A DNA stretch of 5,511 nt from Actinomycetota bacterium (lineage in GTDB: Bacteria > Actinomycetota > Acidimicrobiia > Acidimicrobiales > AC-25), in NCBI GenBank assembly GCA_005888395.1, contig VAXF01000222.1:1-5511 (forward strand). The letters run 5' to 3'. The notes under the pieces were generated by a model. It saw only the letters and a list, made by a program, of their open reading frames with translations, was not told the origin of the DNA and ran no database searches. Numbering within the stretch: position 1 is the stretch's first letter; the number at the start of each line of letters is the position of its first letter. Positions 4,592 to 5,511 of this stretch are shown here, one piece after another. The position numbers and the translations under genes are program-made.

Positions 4592-5511
4592 ATGCCCTGG
4601 GATTTCGAGACCGAGCCGGAGTTCGAGGAGAAGCTCGAGTGGATGCGGGGGTTCGTCCGTGACGAGATCTACCCGCTGGAGACGCTCGACCTCGACGAGA
4701 TCGCCTTCCGGCGGCTGACCGACCCGCTCAAGCAGGAGGTCAAGGACCGCGGGCTCTGGGCCGCCCATCTGCCGCCTGAGATGGGTGGCGGTGGGTTCGG
4801 CCAGGTGAAGCTCGGGCTGATGCACGAGATCCTCGGCGCGTCGAGCTACGCGCCGTCGATCTTCGGCAACCAGGCTCCCGACTCTGGCAACGCCGAGCTC
4901 ATCGCCGTCGGTGGCAGTGATGAGCAGAAGGAGCGGTGGATGCGTCCCCTGCTCGACGGGAAGCTGCGCAGCGCGTTCTCGATGACCGAGCCGGGCGCGG
5001 GTGCCGACCCGACGCTCATCAAGACGAGCGCGGTCCGCGACGGTGACGAGTGGGTGATCAACGGCCACAAATGGTTCTCCTCGAACGGGTCCATCGCCGA
5101 CTTCCTCATCGTCATGTGCGTCACCAACCCCGACGTCCACCCCTACCAGGGCTGCTCGATGATCCTCGTGCCCGCGGATACGCCGGGGGTCGACATCCTG
5201 CGCGACATCTCGACGATGGCCGATCCGGAGCCCCACTTCCGGCGGTTCGGGGGTCACTCCGAGATCCTCTACGAGAACGTGCGCGTGCCCTACGACAATC
5301 TGCTCGGCCGCGAAGGCGACGGGTTCGTGCTGGCGCAGAAGCGCCTGGGCCCGGGGCGGATCCATCACTGCATGCGCTGGCTGGGCCAGGGGCGGCGGGC
5401 CTTCGACATGCTCTGCGAGCGGGCCGTGTCGCGCTACGTCCACGGCTCCTACCTGGCAGAGAAGCAGACCATCCAGAACTGGGTGGCCGACTCGGCGGCG
5501 GAGATGCAGGC
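4592..5511 (+). CDS. Acyl-CoA dehydrogenase, ACAD10/11-like, 5' part (3' end outside window)
   Basis: 306 codons are visible and the frame is still open at the right edge; family members are about 400 residues. The enzyme oxidises an acyl-CoA to the 2-enoyl-CoA using FAD in fatty-acid or related acyl degradation. The N-terminal helical domain (about 1-125) includes GLWAAHLPPEMGGGGFG. The FAD/substrate motif is AFSMTEPGAGADP (128-140), followed by WVINGHKWFSSNG (154-166) in the beta-barrel domain. The C-terminal helical domain begins with LGREGDGFVLAQKRLGPGRI (238-257) and HHCMRWLGQGRRAFDMLCERA. The GPGRIHHCMR string resembles mammalian ACAD10/11, which favours that subfamily. The catalytic base region is largely beyond the window, so it cannot be checked. 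The ATG at 4592 starts MPWDFETEPEFEE, a natural N-terminus. The gene lies 15 bases downstream of the gamma-carbonic anhydrase gene and may share its transcript or use its own promoter. Confidence 0.93.
   Translation, partial: MPWDFETEPEFEEKLEWMRGFVRDEIYPLETLDLDEIAFRRLTDPLKQEVKDRGLWAAHLPPEMGGGGFGQVKLGLMHEILGASSYAPSIFGNQAPDSGNAELIAVGGSDEQKERWMRPLLDGKLRSAFSMTEPGAGADPTLIKTSAVRDGDEWVINGHKWFSSNGSIADFLIVMCVTNPDVHPYQGCSMILVPADTPGVDILRDISTMADPEPHFRRFGGHSEILYENVRVPYDNLLGREGDGFVLAQKRLGPGRIHHCMRWLGQGRRAFDMLCERAVSRYVHGSYLAEKQTIQNWVADSAAEMQ

Noticed and set aside
4013..5443. Long open frame on the minus strand continuing upstream of the PEBP gene as a 654-codon ORF
   Set aside because: The upstream part lies antisense to the gamma-carbonic anhydrase and acyl-CoA dehydrogenase genes, which have clear family motifs. 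Its translation is low-complexity and His/Arg/Glu-rich, as expected for a GC-driven shadow frame. The PEBP signal peptide begins at the GTG at 4012.

Overview
The window is very GC-rich and densely packed. It looks like chromosome of a high-GC actinobacterium. Supporting signs are a DnaE2-type error-prone polymerase ending in the actinobacterial-style SRDFR tail, a small HTH plus Clp-N protein of a kind frequent in Actinomycetota, an ACAD10/11-like acyl-CoA dehydrogenase, and gene starts without Shine-Dalgarno sequences. A member of Acidimicrobiia is my best guess, but that is inference and not proven here. I see no tRNA, rRNA, CRISPR array, transposase or phage gene.

Layout, left to right: (1) the 3' part of dnaE2 (+), running in from the left edge and ending at 1482. 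(2) A 152-bp intergenic region. It holds three exact tandem copies of a 35-bp unit, the first covering the dnaE2 stop codon, then two 19-bp palindromes of the form CGTCAA-N7-TTGACG that overlap a probable promoter. (3) A gene (+, 1635-2384) for an HTH domain fused to two Clp-N repeats. (4) A convergent alpha/beta hydrolase (-, 2385-3194) whose stop codon directly abuts that of the previous gene. (5) A divergent small Nfu/NifU N-terminal domain protein (+, 3217-3474). (6) A convergent lipoprotein-type YbhB/PEBP protein (-, 3479-4012). (7) A divergent gamma-carbonic anhydrase-like protein (+, 4049-4576). (8) An acyl-CoA dehydrogenase (+, from 4592), cut by the right edge.

The genes do not form one pathway. 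They are housekeeping and stress-related genes with alternating orientations and almost no spacer DNA. Two observations stand out. The HTH-Clp-N gene is preceded by two identical-format palindromes placed over its own promoter, which suggests an autoregulated circuit not linked to an operator I recognise. Also, all six starts inside the window lack a Shine-Dalgarno sequence and carry a -10-like hexamer 6-8 bases upstream, the geometry of leaderless mRNAs. The two divergent pairs appear to have overlapping, mutually exclusive promoters. I found no clear new defence or mobile system; the most plausible undescribed element is the palindrome/HTH-Clp-N unit.
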